Source: Bacteroidaceae bacterium
Lineage (GTDB): Bacteria; Bacteroidota; Bacteroidia; Bacteroidales; Bacteroidaceae
Reading direction: 5' to 3'
Assembly: GCA_024697945.1 (NCBI GenBank)
Contig: JAILRU010000086.1
Coordinates: forward strand, 38,822-102,821
DNA: 64,000 bases
A program made the position numbers and the translations under genes. The notes beneath the pieces were generated by a model. It saw only the letters and a program-made list of their open reading frames with translations. It did not search any database and was not told the origin of the DNA. Positions 8,453-18,511 of this stretch are shown piece after piece (the first letter of the stretch is position 1; each line of letters begins with the position of its first letter).

Positions 8453-9073
8453 ATGGCTTACATACTTATCTTCATCACAGCGATTTTTGTTAATAACATT
8501 GTCCTGTCGCAGTTCCTGGGTATCTGTCCCTTCCTTGGTGTCAGCAAGAAGGTGGATTCTGCCCTTGGTATGGGAGCAGCAGTAGCTTTCGTGCTCACGC
8601 TTGCAACCATCGTGACCTACCTCCTGCAAATATATGTGCTCAAGGCATTCGACCTCGAATATCTCCAGACGATTGCCTTCATCCTGGTCATTGCAGCCCT
8701 CGTTCAGATGGTGGAGATTATCCTGAAGAAGAGTGCACCAGCCCTGTATCAGGCACTGGGCGTCTTCCTGCCACTCATCACCACCAACTGCTGCATCCTT
8801 GGTGTAGCTATCCTCGTTGCGAACGGCACATACGCTACTCAGGGTCTCGAGCCCAACCTGCTGACCGGTGTCGTCTTTGCCCTGAGCACAGCTATCGGTT
8901 TTGCATTGGCACTTGTTGTTTTTGCAGGTATTCGCGAACAGCTGGCAATGATGGACGTGCCCAAAGGCATGCAGGGAATGAGCATCGCCCTTGTCACTGC
9001 CGGTCTTCTGGCAATGGCCTTTATGGGTTTCAGCGGCGTAGATAACGGACTTAAGACCTTGTTTGGATTATAG
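8453..9073 (+). CDS. rnfA: Electron transport complex subunit RnfA
   Basis: RnfA pairs with RnfE in the membrane core. This 206-residue, roughly six-helix protein carries NNIVLSQFLGICPFLGVS and LPLITTNCCILGVAI, with the membrane-embedded cysteines conserved in RnfA. It closes the operon in the usual Bacteroidetes order B-C-D-G-E-A. The spacer from rnfE is built of CGTAAATAGTTAATCGTTAA-type repeat units. About 15 bp of imperfect CCCCTAA/TTAGGGG hairpin follow the stop. Confidence 0.95.
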   Translation: MAYILIFITAIFVNNIVLSQFLGICPFLGVSKKVDSALGMGAAVAFVLTLATIVTYLLQIYVLKAFDLEYLQTIAFILVIAALVQMVEIILKKSAPALYQALGVFLPLITTNCCILGVAILVANGTYATQGLEPNLLTGVVFALSTAIGFALALVVFAGIREQLAMMDVPKGMQGMSIALVTAGLLAMAFMGFSGVDNGLKTLFGL

Positions 9074-9075
9074 AC

Positions 9076-9139
9076 CCCCTAAATCCCGTTAGGGGAAATA
9101 AATATGAATTTTGAATTTATTAATTTTGAATTTGAAAAT
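9076..9139 (+). repeat. CCCCTAA hairpin plus ATTTTGAATT repeats ahead of galE
   Basis: 9076-9095 forms a 7-bp hairpin (CCCCTAA / TTAGGGG), not followed by a T-run. 9104-9139 is a set of ATTTTGAATT-type units. An in-frame ATG at 9104 lies inside the repeat and is unlikely to be the galE start. Confidence 0.6.
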
Positions 9140-10156
9140 ATGAATATTCTTTTAACTGGTGGCGCAGGTTACATTGGAAGCCACACACTTATCGAGTTAG
9201 ACAAAGCAGGCCACAGCGTGGTGGTAGTAGATAACTTTTACAATTCACAGCCCGAGGCAATCCGTCGTGTGGAGAAAATCATCGGTCACAAGGTCACATT
9301 AATTGAGGCTGACATTCGCGACCGTGCCGCTATGGACAAAATCTTCACAGAACATAAGATAGATGCAGTCATCAACTTTGCTGGTTTAAAGGCTGTCGGA
9401 GAATCCGTAGCTAAGCCTCTCATGTATTATGAGACAAACATGAACGGCGTATTTGTTCTTGTTGACGTTATGCGCCAACATGGTTGTAAGAATATCATCT
9501 TCTCCTCCAGCGCCACGGTTTATGGCGACCCAGCCATTATTCCCATCACCGAGGAATGTCCCAAAGGCCAGTGTACCAATCCATACGGTTGGACCAAGTC
9601 GATGATTGAGCAGGTATTGATGGATGTTCAGAAGGCTGACCCAGAATGGAACGTGGTCTTGCTGCGTTATTTCAACCCCATTGGTGCACATGAATCGGGT
9701 CTGATTGGCGAGAACCCCAATGGCATCCCCAACAACCTGATGCCTTACATTACTCAGACTGCCATCGGTATTCGTAAGGAGCTGGGCGTCTTCGGTGACG
9801 ATTATGATACTCACGATGGTACAGGCGTCCGTGACTACATCCATGTGGTGGATCTTGCAAATGGTCATGTCTGTGCGCTTAAGGCCATTAAGGAGAACAA
9901 GGGACTGGCCATCTATAACTTGGGAACTGGTCATGGTTATTCAGTCCTCGATGTTGTCAAGGCATTCGAGAAGGCAAACGGTCTAAAGGTCCCCTACGTC
10001 ATCAAGCCCCGTCGTCCAGGCGATATTGCCACATGCTACTGCGACCCTGCCAAGGCTAAGGCTGAGTTGGGATGGGAAGCAAAGTTTGGCATTGAGGAAA
10101 TGTGCCGCGATTCCTGGAACTTCCAGAAGAATAATCCTAAAGGTTACGAGGTATAG
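9140..10156 (+). CDS. galE: UDP-glucose 4-epimerase
   Basis: GalE interconverts UDP-glucose and UDP-galactose for the Leloir pathway and for surface polysaccharides. The 338-residue protein starts with the NAD-binding TGGAGYIGSH loop and has the SDR catalytic pair in SSSATVYG and YGWTKS, plus the family blocks RYFNPIGAHESG and GVRDYIHVVDLA. I place the start at 9140 (MNILLTGG) because the upstream in-frame ATG at 9104 would add 12 residues coded entirely by a dispersed repeat. Its product links to the galactosidases at 48 and 61 kb only in a general way. Confidence 0.95.
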   Translation: MNILLTGGAGYIGSHTLIELDKAGHSVVVVDNFYNSQPEAIRRVEKIIGHKVTLIEADIRDRAAMDKIFTEHKIDAVINFAGLKAVGESVAKPLMYYETNMNGVFVLVDVMRQHGCKNIIFSSSATVYGDPAIIPITEECPKGQCTNPYGWTKSMIEQVLMDVQKADPEWNVVLLRYFNPIGAHESGLIGENPNGIPNNLMPYITQTAIGIRKELGVFGDDYDTHDGTGVRDYIHVVDLANGHVCALKAIKENKGLAIYNLGTGHGYSVLDVVKAFEKANGLKVPYVIKPRRPGDIATCYCDPAKAKAELGWEAKFGIEEMCRDSWNFQKNNPKGYEV

Positions 10157-10206
10157 TAATCAATCCATTAATCCACCCTTATACAAACAATTTAGGCTAA
10201 TGTAAT

Positions 10207-13200
10207 ATGAAAAAGAGCATCCTTTCCCTAATTAGTCTCTGCTTTTTAACATCTCAACATCTCAATATCTCAATGTTGAAAGCAGAGCCTGTTGGCAAAG
10301 AGGCTGCGCTCTACACTGCGCAGACATACATGCTTGCTAAAGGCAAGACTGTCAATGCGACTCCCGCCCCATCCCAGAGTTCCCGAAAGAAGTCCAGCTC
10401 TGGGGAGACGGAGAATGAGCAGCCTTACTACTATGTATTCAATGCAGGAGGCAATGGTGGCTATGTTATTGTATCAGGCGATGACCGTACTGAGCCTATC
10501 CTCGGCTATGTCGAACAGGGTTCCTTCGACCCGGATAACATCCCTGAGAACATGCGTTCCTGGCTGCAATCCTATGCCGATCAGATTAAGTACATCGTGG
10601 ACAATGACATCCAGCCAGACTCTCCCCTTCTCAAGAAGCGCAACAAGGTCCAGGGCACAAAGCACAGCGTACCCGAGTTGTTGACAACTCGTTGGAACCA
10701 AGGAAGTCCATACAATATCACCTGCCCAAAGTACTACAAGGAAGAGGATGGCACCCAACACTATCCCGCTACTGGTTGTACGGCAACAGCTATGGCACAG
10801 GTCATGTATTTCTACAGGCATCCCGATAAGACCAAGGCTGTCATTCCTGCCCATAGCAATACCTACACCTACACGGATAAGAGCGATGGTCAAAAAAAGA
10901 CTGTCACAGTCACGGCAAAGGCCATACCACGCAATACCCCGATTGACTGGGATAACATGCGCGACACATATTCTTGGAACGGCATTGAGAATGCCAATGC
11001 GCAGGACTCTGCTGTCGCCAACCTGATGCTCTACTGCGGTCAGTCAGTAAAGATGGGTTGGGGACCTTCCTCTGGTGCCAACTTCAGCGCTGAATCCTAC
11101 ATCAATATCTTTGGTTACGACAACAGTTGCTATGTAGGTGAACGTCGCGACTACAGCATCGACGACTGGTTCGACATGCTCTACAACGAGATAGAACAGG
11201 GTTATCCTGTCCTCTTCTCTGGTTTCTCATCCGGCGGTGGGCATGCTTTCGTGCTCGACGGCTTCGACGGCGATAATCTCTTCCACCTCAACTGGGGCTG
11301 GGGAGGCGGCAGCAACGGATGGTTCCTTGTAAGCATCCTCAACCCAGGTGACAACAGCGGCATCGGTGCAAGCAGCAGCAGCGACGGCTATAGCATGAGC
11401 CAGCGTGCACTCTTCAATCTCCGTCTGCCCGACAATGACAGAGCTGACACTTACCTCTTCATCAAAGATGTCGCTGTCACTGGAGCCTCTTCCATCAAAG
11501 CCACATTTGAGAACAGGACGGGCGCTACCGGTAGCTTCAGTACTGGTATCGTCAAGTTGGACGATGACGGTGGCATTTCTCTTATCGGCACCGCACAATC
11601 CATCTCTAGCATGGAGAATGGCTCTTCCCAGACCAAGACCTTCAACCTCAAGAACAGACTCACCGAGGGCACTTACAGGCTTTCTCCCGCCAGCAAAGCC
11701 TCAAGGGGCAAGGTTTGGCGTGCAAAGTTCAATATGCGCAATCATTATATAGAGGCTGTAGTCGATAGCGAGGGCGCAGTCACCTTGACTCCCGTCGATA
11801 TATCCAATGGCAGCTCCATCAGTATCGACACCATCACCTTCCCCAGCACTCGTATCGTAGGAAATGAACAGGAGGTAAAGGTAACCTATCGCAACAATGG
11901 CAACGAGTACTTCAAGACTATATACATGCATGTTAGCAAGACGGCCAGCAATCCTTCGAGTGACACCTATGTGAAAAGCAAGTCACAAGTCGCCGTTCGC
12001 GCAGACGAGACGGTCGATGTGTCATTCTTCTTCACGCCAGAAGAAACCGGCACTTATAAACTATGGTTCACCACATCAGAAAACGGTGGTGATATCGTCG
12101 GACGGGGCACTGTGGACATCGTCGAGGAATCGGAAGCTCCCAAGGCCAACCTCGTTGTCAGCTCCTACACCATCACTAATCTCGTCGAAGGCATTGCATA
12201 CGGCAAGCGCCTCGTTGGCAGGGCCGCCATCAGGAACAATGCAAAAGTTGACTTCAACGGCAGGATAAGACTGACAATATGGAACCAGCCAAACAGCTCA
12301 GGTTCAGCATGGGGTGGTTCAAGCCACACCTATGATGTTGATATCATGGCCGGTAAGGTGGCTAGCGTCGAGTTTGAGTTCGATGGCCTCAGCGAGAACA
12401 ACAAATACTATCTTAGTGCCTCCTATGTCAACCAAAGCGGTGAACTGGGCAACGGTGGCGTATGGGACTTAGGCGGTTGGGAAATGAAGGCTGGCTTGGC
12501 ATTATGGAAGAACGATGGCTCTGTAACCGGCAAGGCATATAGCACATCCATTGGAATAACCTCCAACATCTGTGGAGTACATGCCGATTGCAGCAAGAAA
12601 ATCACCCGCATGACGCCAAACAAGAATCCAAACACCATATATGCTTTTGGCGCAAACATGGAAAGACCGGCCAGACTCGACTCTGCCAACGTCGTAATCG
12701 GCAGTCATGCTGACCGCATCAATTTTGTCAATGACCAGCCTTATTACATACCTGTCACCTTCGATGCCGACAGTGCTTTCTTCACCTACACCTTCCCCGA
12801 GACAGAGGATGGTACGAAGTGGCATGCCTTTACGATGCCCTTCGAGGTTGACTCCATCTTCGTGGATGATATCCCCACCAGCCTCGACGATTCTCTCAAG
12901 CACTTCTGGATATACGAATTTGCTGCCCAGGGCAACGACGGTGAGATAATCTTTGCGCCTGCAACAGTGCTGCGGGGTGCCACGCCTTATATCATTGCAG
13001 CCGATTCCTACATGGCAGGGCGTTCTATTGTCTTCCGCTCACTCGACGTGCCGTTCTACAAGGCAGGCTCCAACAAGATGGTCATTACCTCGTCGGACTA
13101 CAAGTTCCACGGAAACACATTCGCACCCAAGCTCAAGGACTTCTACATGCTGAATGAAGATGGAACAGCTTTCGAGTATGTTTCGGTGGCTAAGTTAATC

Positions 13201-13464
13201 TCAGCCGGGGCCTCCTACTTCACCACCTCCCTCCCCGAGGAACTGCGTCTGCCGAGCATCGTCCTGCCTAAGATACCTACGGTACAGGTAATTCTTGGCG
13301 ACATCAATGGCGACACTAAAGTAGATATTGCTGATGCCGTGAGCGTCCTGAACATCATGGCAGCAGGAGAGTTTAACATAATTGCTGACATCAATGGCGA
13401 CGGACAAATTGACATCGCCGACTTTGTCAGCATCCTTAACATCATGGCAGGAGATACAAAATGA
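10207..13464 (+). CDS. Secreted C10 family cysteine protease (streptopain-like) with dockerin-like tail
   Basis: A 1085-residue secreted protease. Residues 1-27 are a signal peptide, part of which is coded by an ACATCTCAAC-type repeat. Residues 28-130 resemble the Spi/propeptide domain of streptopain (YYYVFNAGGNGGYVIVSGDD). The C10 catalytic domain follows, with the likely nucleophile Cys191 in TGCTATAMAQ and His346 in SGGGHAFVLDG, then LNWGWGGGSNGWF. The long middle is beta-rich and may hold Ig-like adhesion modules. The last 55 residues are two dockerin-like calcium-binding repeats (GDINGDTKVDIAD and ADINGDGQIDIAD). The gene overlaps its paralogue by ATGA. Substrates are unknown; nutrient proteolysis or host-protein cleavage are the usual roles of the family. 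Confidence 0.93.
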   Translation: MKKSILSLISLCFLTSQHLNISMLKAEPVGKEAALYTAQTYMLAKGKTVNATPAPSQSSRKKSSSGETENEQPYYYVFNAGGNGGYVIVSGDDRTEPILGYVEQGSFDPDNIPENMRSWLQSYADQIKYIVDNDIQPDSPLLKKRNKVQGTKHSVPELLTTRWNQGSPYNITCPKYYKEEDGTQHYPATGCTATAMAQVMYFYRHPDKTKAVIPAHSNTYTYTDKSDGQKKTVTVTAKAIPRNTPIDWDNMRDTYSWNGIENANAQDSAVANLMLYCGQSVKMGWGPSSGANFSAESYINIFGYDNSCYVGERRDYSIDDWFDMLYNEIEQGYPVLFSGFSSGGGHAFVLDGFDGDNLFHLNWGWGGGSNGWFLVSILNPGDNSGIGASSSSDGYSMSQRALFNLRLPDNDRADTYLFIKDVAVTGASSIKATFENRTGATGSFSTGIVKLDDDGGISLIGTAQSISSMENGSSQTKTFNLKNRLTEGTYRLSPASKASRGKVWRAKFNMRNHYIEAVVDSEGAVTLTPVDISNGSSISIDTITFPSTRIVGNEQEVKVTYRNNGNEYFKTIYMHVSKTASNPSSDTYVKSKSQVAVRADETVDVSFFFTPEETGTYKLWFTTSENGGDIVGRGTVDIVEESEAPKANLVVSSYTITNLVEGIAYGKRLVGRAAIRNNAKVDFNGRIRLTIWNQPNSSGSAWGGSSHTYDVDIMAGKVASVEFEFDGLSENNKYYLSASYVNQSGELGNGGVWDLGGWEMKAGLALWKNDGSVTGKAYSTSIGITSNICGVHADCSKKITRMTPNKNPNTIYAFGANMERPARLDSANVVIGSHADRINFVNDQPYYIPVTFDADSAFFTYTFPETEDGTKWHAFTMPFEVDSIFVDDIPTSLDDSLKHFWIYEFAAQGNDGEIIFAPATVLRGATPYIIAADSYMAGRSIVFRSLDVPFYKAGSNKMVITSSDYKFHGNTFAPKLKDFYMLNEDGTAFEYVSVAKLISAGASYFTTSLPEELRLPSIVLPKIPTVQVILGDINGDTKVDIADAVSVLNIMAAGEFNIIADINGDGQIDIADFVSILNIMAGDTK
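10246..10278 (+). repeat. In-frame CATCTCAACATCTCAA repeat in signal peptide
   Basis: ACATCTCAAC/ATCTCAAT units encode TSQHLNISML, the end of the protease signal peptide. The tandem paralogue lacks these units at the same place. Confidence 0.55.
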
Positions 13465-16400
13465 AACGTTTAACATTATCATTATCGACGCTCTGCTTCT
13501 TAGCATTTCTACCTTGCAACTATGCAACATTGAGAGCAGAGTCTGTCGGCGAGCAGGCTGCACTCTACACAGCCCAGTCATTCATGCTTGCCAAGGGCAA
13601 GACAATTGAAACCTCCCCCGTCACCTCCCAAGGTGGGAGCCATCGCAGGAAAGCAGCCTCGACGGAGGAGGAGACTCCCTATTATTATGTATTCAATGTA
13701 GGAGGCGATGGTGGCTACGTCATCGTTTCCGGCGACGACCGCACAGAGCCTATCCTCGGTTACGTTGACCAGGGTACATTCGACCCCGACAACATTCCCG
13801 AGAACATGAGTTCCTGGCTGCAGTTCTATGCCGACCAGATAAAGTACATCAAGGACAATGACATCCAGCCGGATTCTCCTATTCTCAAGAAACGTAATAA
13901 GGTGAGCGGCACAAAGCACAGCATACCCGAGCTGCTGACCACACGCTGGAACCAGGGAAATCCATACAACATCACCTGTCCCAAGTACTACAAGGGCGAC
14001 GGCTCACAGCACTACCCTGCTGCTGGCTGTGTGGCAACTGCAATGGCACAGGTCGTTTACTACTACAAGTTCCCAGAAAAGACAAAGGCTGTCATCCCTG
14101 CCCATTCCAATACATATAAATTGGACGACGGTACCGAGAAGACAGTCACAGTAAAGGCCGTACCGCGCGGCACAACCATTGATTGGGAGAACATGCGCGA
14201 CACCTATTCCTGGAATGGCTTTGACAATGCCAATGCACAGGACACAGCTGTTGCCAATCTGATGCTCTACTGCGGTCAGTCTGTCAAGATGGGCTGGGGA
14301 GCCTCATCGGGCGCTACCACTTCAAGGGCTCGCGATGTCTTCGTCAATTACTTTGGCTACAATTCGAGTGCCTATTGGGGAGGTCGTGGAAGCTATTCGA
14401 TAGATGAATGGTTCGAGATGCTCTACGACGAGATGGAAGCCGGTTATCCGGTCCTCTACTGCGGTCATTCTTCGGGCGGCGGCCATGCCTTCGTAATCGA
14501 CGGCTTCGATGGCGACAACCTGTTCCACGTCAATTGGGGCTGGGGCGGCGGCAGCAACGGCTGGTTCCTCATAGGCATCCTCAATCCTGGCGACAACAGC
14601 GGTATGGGAGCCAGCAGCAGCAGCGACGGCTATAGCATGAGCCAAGGTGCGCTCTTCAATCTTCGTACCACCGCGCCTCCCAAGCAAGACACCCATCTTT
14701 ATATCGGCGATGTCTCGATAGCCAACCAAACCATCAAGGCAACGTTCACGAACAAGACGGGTTCCACCGGCGCCTTCAACACAGGTATTGTCATGCTCGA
14801 TGAGGATGGCTCGCTTGCGCTTGTAGGAAACAAACAAACCATTTCCAGCATGGAAAACGGCGCGACTCAATCTAAGGCCTTCTCCCTCAGGAAGAAGCTT
14901 CCCGAAGGCACCTACAGGCTTTCTCCCGCCAGCAAGTCTTCGAGGGGTGAGGTATGGCATCCAAAATATAACATGCAGAGCCAGTACATCGAGGCTGTCG
15001 TCGATGCTGACAGTACCGTCACCCTAACTCCCATCAACATCTCCGTCGGGAATCAGGTCAGCATCAGCATCGACACCATCACCTTCCCGGGCACCCGCAT
15101 CATGAAGAAGGAGCAGGAGGTGAAGGTGAAGTTCCGCAACGATGGTGCAGAGTACTTCAAGACAGTCTATTTCTTTGCCAGCCAGACAAACAAGAAGGTC
15201 TATACCGAAAGCAAGTCGATGGTTGCCATTCGTACAGGCGAGACGGCAGAGGTGTCGTACTTCTTCACGCCGGACACGACTGGCATCTACAACCTCTGGT
15301 TCTGCAACGACGACAAGGGCAACGGCGTAATAGGTCAAGGCACGATGGAAGTCATCGACGAAGCAAGTGCGGTCAAGGCCAACCTCGCTGTCTCGTCCTA
15401 TACCATCAACAATCTCGTCGAAGGCATTGCTTACGGCAAACGCCTGATTGGCAGGGCAACCATCAAGAACAATGCTAAAGAGGACTACCACGGAAGCGTC
15501 AAGTTCCAGCTCTGGAATCAGAAGGTTGGAAACAACACGGCGTACAGCGGTCCCACCCGCACATACCATATAGATGTCGTTGCGGGTAAGACTGCCAGTG
15601 TGGAATTTGAGTTCGATGGCCTGAGCGAAGGCTATTACTACCGCTTCAAGGTATCGTATGGCAATCAGGACGGCACATTGTCCAACGGCGGTCTTTGGGA
15701 CAACAGATGGGAGATGAAGGCCGGTTTGCTTACCTGGAAGACCGACGGAACCGTAGCTGGCCAGGCATATCGTGCCACGTTCTCGGCACCCACGACTGCC
15801 TGTGGCGTGTATGCCGACTGCGGTAAGATCACACGTTTGCGTCCTAACGCGAATCCCAATACCATCTATGCCTTTGCACCCGACATGAAGATACCGGCCA
15901 GCCTCGATTCATCCAATGTCGTAAGCGGCAACCACGCAAAGCGCATCAATCTGGTCAACGACAAGCCCTACTACATTCCAACCACCTTCGATGCCGATAG
16001 CGCTTCCTTCACCTACACCTTCCCCGAGACAGAGGACGGTACGAAGTGGCACGCCCTTACGATGCCCTTCGAGTCGGACTCCATCTGTGTCGATAGCATC
16101 CCCGTCTCGCTCTCCGACACGCTCAAGCATTTCTGGATATACGAGTTCACAGCCGAGGACAGCAAGGGGAACATCGTCTTCAAGCCAGTCACCAAGCTAC
16201 GTGGAGGAACACCCTACATCATTGCAGCCGATTCCTACATGGCGGGGCGCTCCATCGTCTTCCATGCGACCGACGTATCCTTCTTCAAGACGGGTACGGA
16301 CAAGATGCTTGTTTCATCGCCAGGCTACAAGTTCCACGGCAACACCCATGCCCCGAGGCTCAAGGACTGCTACTTGCTGAATGAAGAAGGAACGGCGTTC

Positions 16401-16691
16401 GACTATACCGCGACCAACAAGTTGCTGACCGGTCTCAACTCCTACTTCACCACCGCCTTGTCCGAGGTACAGCGTCTGCCCAGCATCGTTCTGCCCGAGA
16501 TACCTACTGTTCAGGTAATATTAGGCGACATCAATGGCGACACGAAGGTGGATATTGCAGATGCCGTAAGCGTCCTGAACATTATGGCAGCAGGTGAGTT
16601 CAGCCAGATTGCCGACATCAATGGTGACGGCCAAATCGACATTGCCGACTTCGTCAGCATTCTGAACATCATGGCGGGAGGTACCGAGTGA
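13461..16691 (+). CDS. Secreted C10 family cysteine protease with dockerin-like tail (tandem paralogue)
   Basis: A 1076-residue paralogue of the preceding gene, colinear along its whole length: signal peptide (1-27), Spi-like propeptide (about 28-130), C10 domain with Cys190 in AAGCVATAMAQ and His342 in SGGGHAFVIDG, beta-rich middle, and two dockerin-like repeats at the C-terminus (about 1025-1076). The start ATG overlaps the previous stop and the stop overlaps the GTG start of the ABC exporter gene, so three genes form one coupled unit. The DNA of the dockerin ends is nearly the same in both genes, which points to recent duplication or gene conversion. The two enzymes differ mainly in surface residues and may cleave different targets. 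Confidence 0.93.
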   Translation: MKRLTLSLSTLCFLAFLPCNYATLRAESVGEQAALYTAQSFMLAKGKTIETSPVTSQGGSHRRKAASTEEETPYYYVFNVGGDGGYVIVSGDDRTEPILGYVDQGTFDPDNIPENMSSWLQFYADQIKYIKDNDIQPDSPILKKRNKVSGTKHSIPELLTTRWNQGNPYNITCPKYYKGDGSQHYPAAGCVATAMAQVVYYYKFPEKTKAVIPAHSNTYKLDDGTEKTVTVKAVPRGTTIDWENMRDTYSWNGFDNANAQDTAVANLMLYCGQSVKMGWGASSGATTSRARDVFVNYFGYNSSAYWGGRGSYSIDEWFEMLYDEMEAGYPVLYCGHSSGGGHAFVIDGFDGDNLFHVNWGWGGGSNGWFLIGILNPGDNSGMGASSSSDGYSMSQGALFNLRTTAPPKQDTHLYIGDVSIANQTIKATFTNKTGSTGAFNTGIVMLDEDGSLALVGNKQTISSMENGATQSKAFSLRKKLPEGTYRLSPASKSSRGEVWHPKYNMQSQYIEAVVDADSTVTLTPINISVGNQVSISIDTITFPGTRIMKKEQEVKVKFRNDGAEYFKTVYFFASQTNKKVYTESKSMVAIRTGETAEVSYFFTPDTTGIYNLWFCNDDKGNGVIGQGTMEVIDEASAVKANLAVSSYTINNLVEGIAYGKRLIGRATIKNNAKEDYHGSVKFQLWNQKVGNNTAYSGPTRTYHIDVVAGKTASVEFEFDGLSEGYYYRFKVSYGNQDGTLSNGGLWDNRWEMKAGLLTWKTDGTVAGQAYRATFSAPTTACGVYADCGKITRLRPNANPNTIYAFAPDMKIPASLDSSNVVSGNHAKRINLVNDKPYYIPTTFDADSASFTYTFPETEDGTKWHALTMPFESDSICVDSIPVSLSDTLKHFWIYEFTAEDSKGNIVFKPVTKLRGGTPYIIAADSYMAGRSIVFHATDVSFFKTGTDKMLVSSPGYKFHGNTHAPRLKDCYLLNEEGTAFDYTATNKLLTGLNSYFTTALSEVQRLPSIVLPEIPTVQVILGDINGDTKVDIADAVSVLNIMAAGEFSQIADINGDGQIDIADFVSILNIMAGGTE

Positions 16692-18511
16692 CCTCCAAGA
16701 TGACCATCTGGGGCTTGCTGAAGAACATCATGCCCTATGTGCTGCCCTACCGAGGGTTAGTAGCCATCACACTGCTACTAACCCTCGGTGGGTCGCTTAT
16801 GGCACAGGTGAACGCCGTTGTCCTCGACCGAGCCGTTGACAGCATCAACGCCCTCATTCAAACACCGGGCGGTTTCTCTTGGGGCAGCGCCGTAAGTATC
16901 CTCACCGTCATCAGTATCATCCTATTGGGCAAGGAGGTCGTCTCTGCGCTCGTCACCTTCTTCCAGCGTTACTATGGCGAACGCATGCGTATTCTTGTCA
17001 GTCAGGACCTCTCGCTCAGGGTGGTCGAGCGCGTCCTGTCGTTCCGCATGGCATTCTTCAGCACCGAGGGGAACGAGACGGGCAAACTCCAGTCCCGTAT
17101 CGACCGAGGCATCATGAGCCTGAGCAACACGGTCAACAACTTCTTCATCGAGATTCTGCCGCTCTTCACCAGTGCCGTCCTGGCTCTAGCTCTCATGTTC
17201 ATGGCCAATGTCTATGTGGGACTTGTGGCCCTCTGCATTGTACCCATCTATTTCTATGTCACCTATATCCAGGCCGGACGTATGAAAGGCGGGCGCCGCA
17301 GCATCTTCGGTGGCCATCAGGCCGTGAGCCAAGGCATTCTCAGCATTATCGAGAGCATCAACGTCATCAAATCGTTCAACCGCGAGGAGATAGAGGCCAA
17401 CCGTCAGGCCGACCTGCAGCGCACCATGACCGGCCTGCAACTCAACATGCGTAAGCAGAGCTATATGTTCAACGGTCTGAAGAGCTTCCTCGAACAAATC
17501 GGGACGGTGCTCATCATCATCCTTACCGCCTATCTTGTGCTCATAGACTACCCGGGCATGAGCATCGGAAAGATCATGTATCACGTCATGCTCTTTGCCA
17601 ATGTCAGTGCGCCCATCCGACAGCTGCACCGCATCTACGACGACATGAACGATGCGCTCATCTATGCCGAAGGCTTCTTTGGCATCCTGAAGGCTGAGGA
17701 CGAGGTGGAACCTACAGGCACCTATAAGCCCGAGAAGGTGAAGGGCGACTTCGAGCTCAGCCATGTCGATTTCACCTACCCTGGAGGCACCAAGGCCCTG
17801 ACAGATGTCTCCATGCGTATAGAGAGCGGCAAAATCACGGCACTCGTCGGATTGAGCGGAGCGGGCAAGACCACCATTGTCAACCTGCTCGACATATTCT
17901 ACCAGCCCCAGGGCGGCACCATCAGGCTCGACGGCACCGACCTCAGCCAATGGGACACCCAATGGCTGCGCGAGCACATCGGACTCGTCCTGCAGAAGAA
18001 TCACATCTTCGACGGCACCATCGAGGAGAACATCCGTTACGGCAATCCCGCAGCTACCCACGACGATGTGGTATGGGCTGCCAAACAAGCCTTCCTCTAC
18101 GACCAGGTGGCCGCGTTGCCAAATGGATTCGACACATCAGCCCTTCAGCTCAGTGGCGGCCAGCAGCAGCGCGTTGCCATAGCCCGTATGTTCATCAAGA
18201 ACCCGCCCATCATCTTCCTCGACGAGCCGACCGCAAGCCTCGATGCCATTGCCACGGAACAGATAAAGGCCAGCATCGATGCCATCAAGCAGGGACGAAC
18301 CGTCATCATCATCTCGCACAACATCGGACAGATTATCGATGCCGACCAAATATATGTGCTCGAGCACGGGCGTGTAGTGCAGTCCGGCAACCCCGACGAA
18401 GTCTATCGCCAGGGCGGACTCTACAAGGAAATTTTCGACGCCAGTGCCCGCAGCCTTAATGTCGGCAAAATAGCAGACACCATATCAGCTATCCCTCCCT
18501 CGAAAGGATAG
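16688..18511 (+). CDS. ABC exporter, fused permease and ATPase
   Basis: A 607-residue half-transporter of the MsbA/MdlB-like exporter type. Residues 1-330 form a six-helix transmembrane domain. The nucleotide-binding domain has Walker A GLSGAGKTT (about 387-395), the signature LSGGQQQR (about 488), Walker B IIFLDEPTAS and the switch ISHNIGQI. It likely acts as a homodimer. The GTG start at 16688 overlaps the stop of the second protease; an ATG four codons in (16700) is the alternative. Export of a peptide or lipid linked to the proteases is inferred from the operon only. The stop codon lies inside the first unit of a 23-bp repeat array. Confidence 0.93.
   Translation: MTSKMTIWGLLKNIMPYVLPYRGLVAITLLLTLGGSLMAQVNAVVLDRAVDSINALIQTPGGFSWGSAVSILTVISIILLGKEVVSALVTFFQRYYGERMRILVSQDLSLRVVERVLSFRMAFFSTEGNETGKLQSRIDRGIMSLSNTVNNFFIEILPLFTSAVLALALMFMANVYVGLVALCIVPIYFYVTYIQAGRMKGGRRSIFGGHQAVSQGILSIIESINVIKSFNREEIEANRQADLQRTMTGLQLNMRKQSYMFNGLKSFLEQIGTVLIIILTAYLVLIDYPGMSIGKIMYHVMLFANVSAPIRQLHRIYDDMNDALIYAEGFFGILKAEDEVEPTGTYKPEKVKGDFELSHVDFTYPGGTKALTDVSMRIESGKITALVGLSGAGKTTIVNLLDIFYQPQGGTIRLDGTDLSQWDTQWLREHIGLVLQKNHIFDGTIEENIRYGNPAATHDDVVWAAKQAFLYDQVAALPNGFDTSALQLSGGQQQRVAIARMFIKNPPIIFLDEPTASLDAIATEQIKASIDAIKQGRTVIIISHNIGQIIDADQIYVLEHGRVVQSGNPDEVYRQGGLYKEIFDASARSLNVGKIADTISAIPPSKG

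Noticed and set aside
9076..9095. Rho-independent terminator after rnfA
   Set aside because: A hairpin is present but is followed by AAATAAAT, not a T-run; it is better explained as a member of a dispersed repeat family.
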